A stretch of DNA of 64,000 nucleotides from JARFQH01 sp963825595. GTDB taxonomy: Bacteria; Desulfobacterota; Desulfobacteria; Desulfobacterales; SG8-13. The DNA lies in contig CAWGUE010000006.1 of NCBI GenBank assembly GCA_963825595.1, forward strand, positions 1 to 64,000, given 5' to 3'. The position numbers and the translations under genes are program-made. How positions within the stretch are numbered: the first letter of the stretch is position 1; each line of letters opens with the position of its first letter. Below the pieces are notes generated by a model that saw nothing but the letters and a program-made list of their open reading frames with translations, was not told the origin of the DNA and searched no databases. This document shows, one piece after another, positions 63,101-64,000 of this stretch.

Positions 63101-63892
63101 TCACCGGTCTGCTCTTGGCTGTTTCAGTAGTTTCAGCAATTCAGCATGGATCCGGCCGTTGGTGGCCAAAATTTCGCAGCTTGCGAGGGTATGGGGTCGA
63201 TCGGAAAAATCGGTCACATGCGCCCCGGCCTCACGGGCAATCAGTACACCGGCCGCGGTATCCCAGGGTTTCAGGTATTCTTCCCAAAATCCTTCAAATC
63301 GACCACAGGCAACATAGCACAAATCGAGAGCGGCGGACCCCAACCGTCGAATACCCTGGGCTGCGTTCAGGCAACGCTTGAAACGGGTGACGATCGGCTC
63401 CAGATTTTCCCTGATGTTATAGGGGAAACCGGTGACAAGAAGACTGTCGGATACGGCGGCGACAGGCGAGACCCGGATCGGGTGGTGGTTACAGGCCGCA
63501 CCGCCTCCGGCTGCGGCGGAGAACAGTTCGCCGGTTACCGGATTGAGCACGACGCCGACCAAAACTTTTCCGTCTACGGCAAAAGCGATTGAAACCGCGT
63601 ACCAGCCGATTTGGTGGGCAAAGTTGGTGGTCCCATCCAGAGGGTCTACAATCCATACGAGCGACGCATCACGGGTGTCCTGGCCGCTTTCTTCAGCCAA
63701 AATGCTGTGATCCGGAAACGCCGAGCGTATGACCTGCAATATGCACTCTTCGGATAATGTGTCGGCCTCGGTTACCAGGTCGATGGCGCCTTTTTTTCGG
63801 GCTTGGGAGATATGGCCGAATTTGGACCGCAGCACATCAGCCGCTTGATATGCAGCCGCAATGCCGACTCTCGTGACTTTTTCTAAATCCAT
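63101..63892 (-). CDS. suhB: Inositol monophosphatase family protein (SuhB-like)
   Basis: Mg2+-dependent phosphatase of the IMPase/SuhB family, 263 residues. The two metal-binding motifs are intact: ILAEESGQD near residue 65 (E of motif A) and WIVDPLDGTTNFAH (D-P-x-D-G-T of motif B), and WDTAAGVLIAREAGA toward the end. SuhB also acts in transcription antitermination in enterobacteria. The remaining 108 bases of the window hold no gene. Confidence 0.93.
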   Translation of the reverse strand: MDLEKVTRVGIAAAYQAADVLRSKFGHISQARKKGAIDLVTEADTLSEECILQVIRSAFPDHSILAEESGQDTRDASLVWIVDPLDGTTNFAHQIGWYAVSIAFAVDGKVLVGVVLNPVTGELFSAAAGGGAACNHHPIRVSPVAAVSDSLLVTGFPYNIRENLEPIVTRFKRCLNAAQGIRRLGSAALDLCYVACGRFEGFWEEYLKPWDTAAGVLIAREAGAHVTDFSDRPHTLASCEILATNGRIHAELLKLLKQPRADR

Positions 63893-64000
63893 TCAACACT
63901 TTCCTTGCGATTGCGTTTCCCGTCGCCTGCCCGAATATTCCGTAAGTATTTATTTAAAGCTGAAGCGGGTTACTTCCCGGACGACCAAACGAAATGTTTC
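63893..64000. other. Window end without a gene
   Basis: The last 108 bases lie upstream of suhB. I see no start codon with a ribosome site that would begin another gene, nor a tRNA. Confidence 0.4.

Overview
The window looks like a chromosomal segment of a Gram-negative, sulfate-reducer-like bacterium, most likely Desulfobacterota (Desulfobacterales-type). This is inferred from gene content and order, not from a search. The pointers are an lptFG/lpxK/msbA/bamA lipid A superoperon with a Gfo/Idh/MocA gene between lpxA and lpxB, an ATP synthase locus holding only I, a and c subunits, a DHH-CBS-nucleotidyltransferase fusion, and a KatG/PerR pair.

Layout. 1-2.4 kb: a catalase-peroxidase gene (cut by the window edge) behind a Fur/PerR-type box and a PerR-like regulator. 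2.4-6.9 kb: a visibly more AT-rich, gene-poor patch with an ankyrin protein, small membrane proteins, an orphan ribbon-helix-helix protein, a C39/M14 peptidase chimera, hairpins and a dead integrase fragment lying against tRNA-Val(CAC). It reads as a decayed genomic island. 7-12.8 kb (minus strand): HU/IHF, scpB-scpA, trpS and a three-part tRNA nucleotidyltransferase. 13.4-16.1 kb: pilC and a PilS-like kinase. 16.3-33.9 kb (plus strand): lysS, lolC-lolD, bamA, skp, lpxD, fabZ, lpxA, gfo, lpxB, msbA, lptF, lptG, lpxK, i.e. envelope export, outer-membrane protein assembly and lipid A synthesis.

33.8-46.8 kb (minus strand, convergent with lpxK): an LPS core/O-antigen operon with two tandem KdtA-type transferases, an LpxL-type acyltransferase, a heptosyltransferase, three GT4 glycosyltransferases, an O-antigen ligase-like protein, a truncated GT2 remnant, an AsnB-type amidotransferase and a sulfotransferase. 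47.2-57.8 kb (plus strand): a GGDEF-PilZ protein, a Trm112-like protein, a frameshifted DUF4416 gene, yicC-remA-gmk-rlmB, icd, comF, pgeF, a PyrK-like protein and the F0 genes atpZ-atpI-atpB-atpE. 57.8-64 kb: uvrA on the minus strand, an AT-rich gap, a divergent DnaA paralogue, and a suhB-like phosphatase.

Most of the window is ordinary core genome. The points worth a second look are the DnaA paralogue without its arginine finger, the C39/M14 chimera, the GnnA-like gene in the lpx operon, the tandem KdtA genes, the BamA with an extra N-terminal domain and an altered VRGF motif, the Na+-type c subunit, and a long inverted repeat upstream of remA. I did not find a convincing new defence or mobile system.
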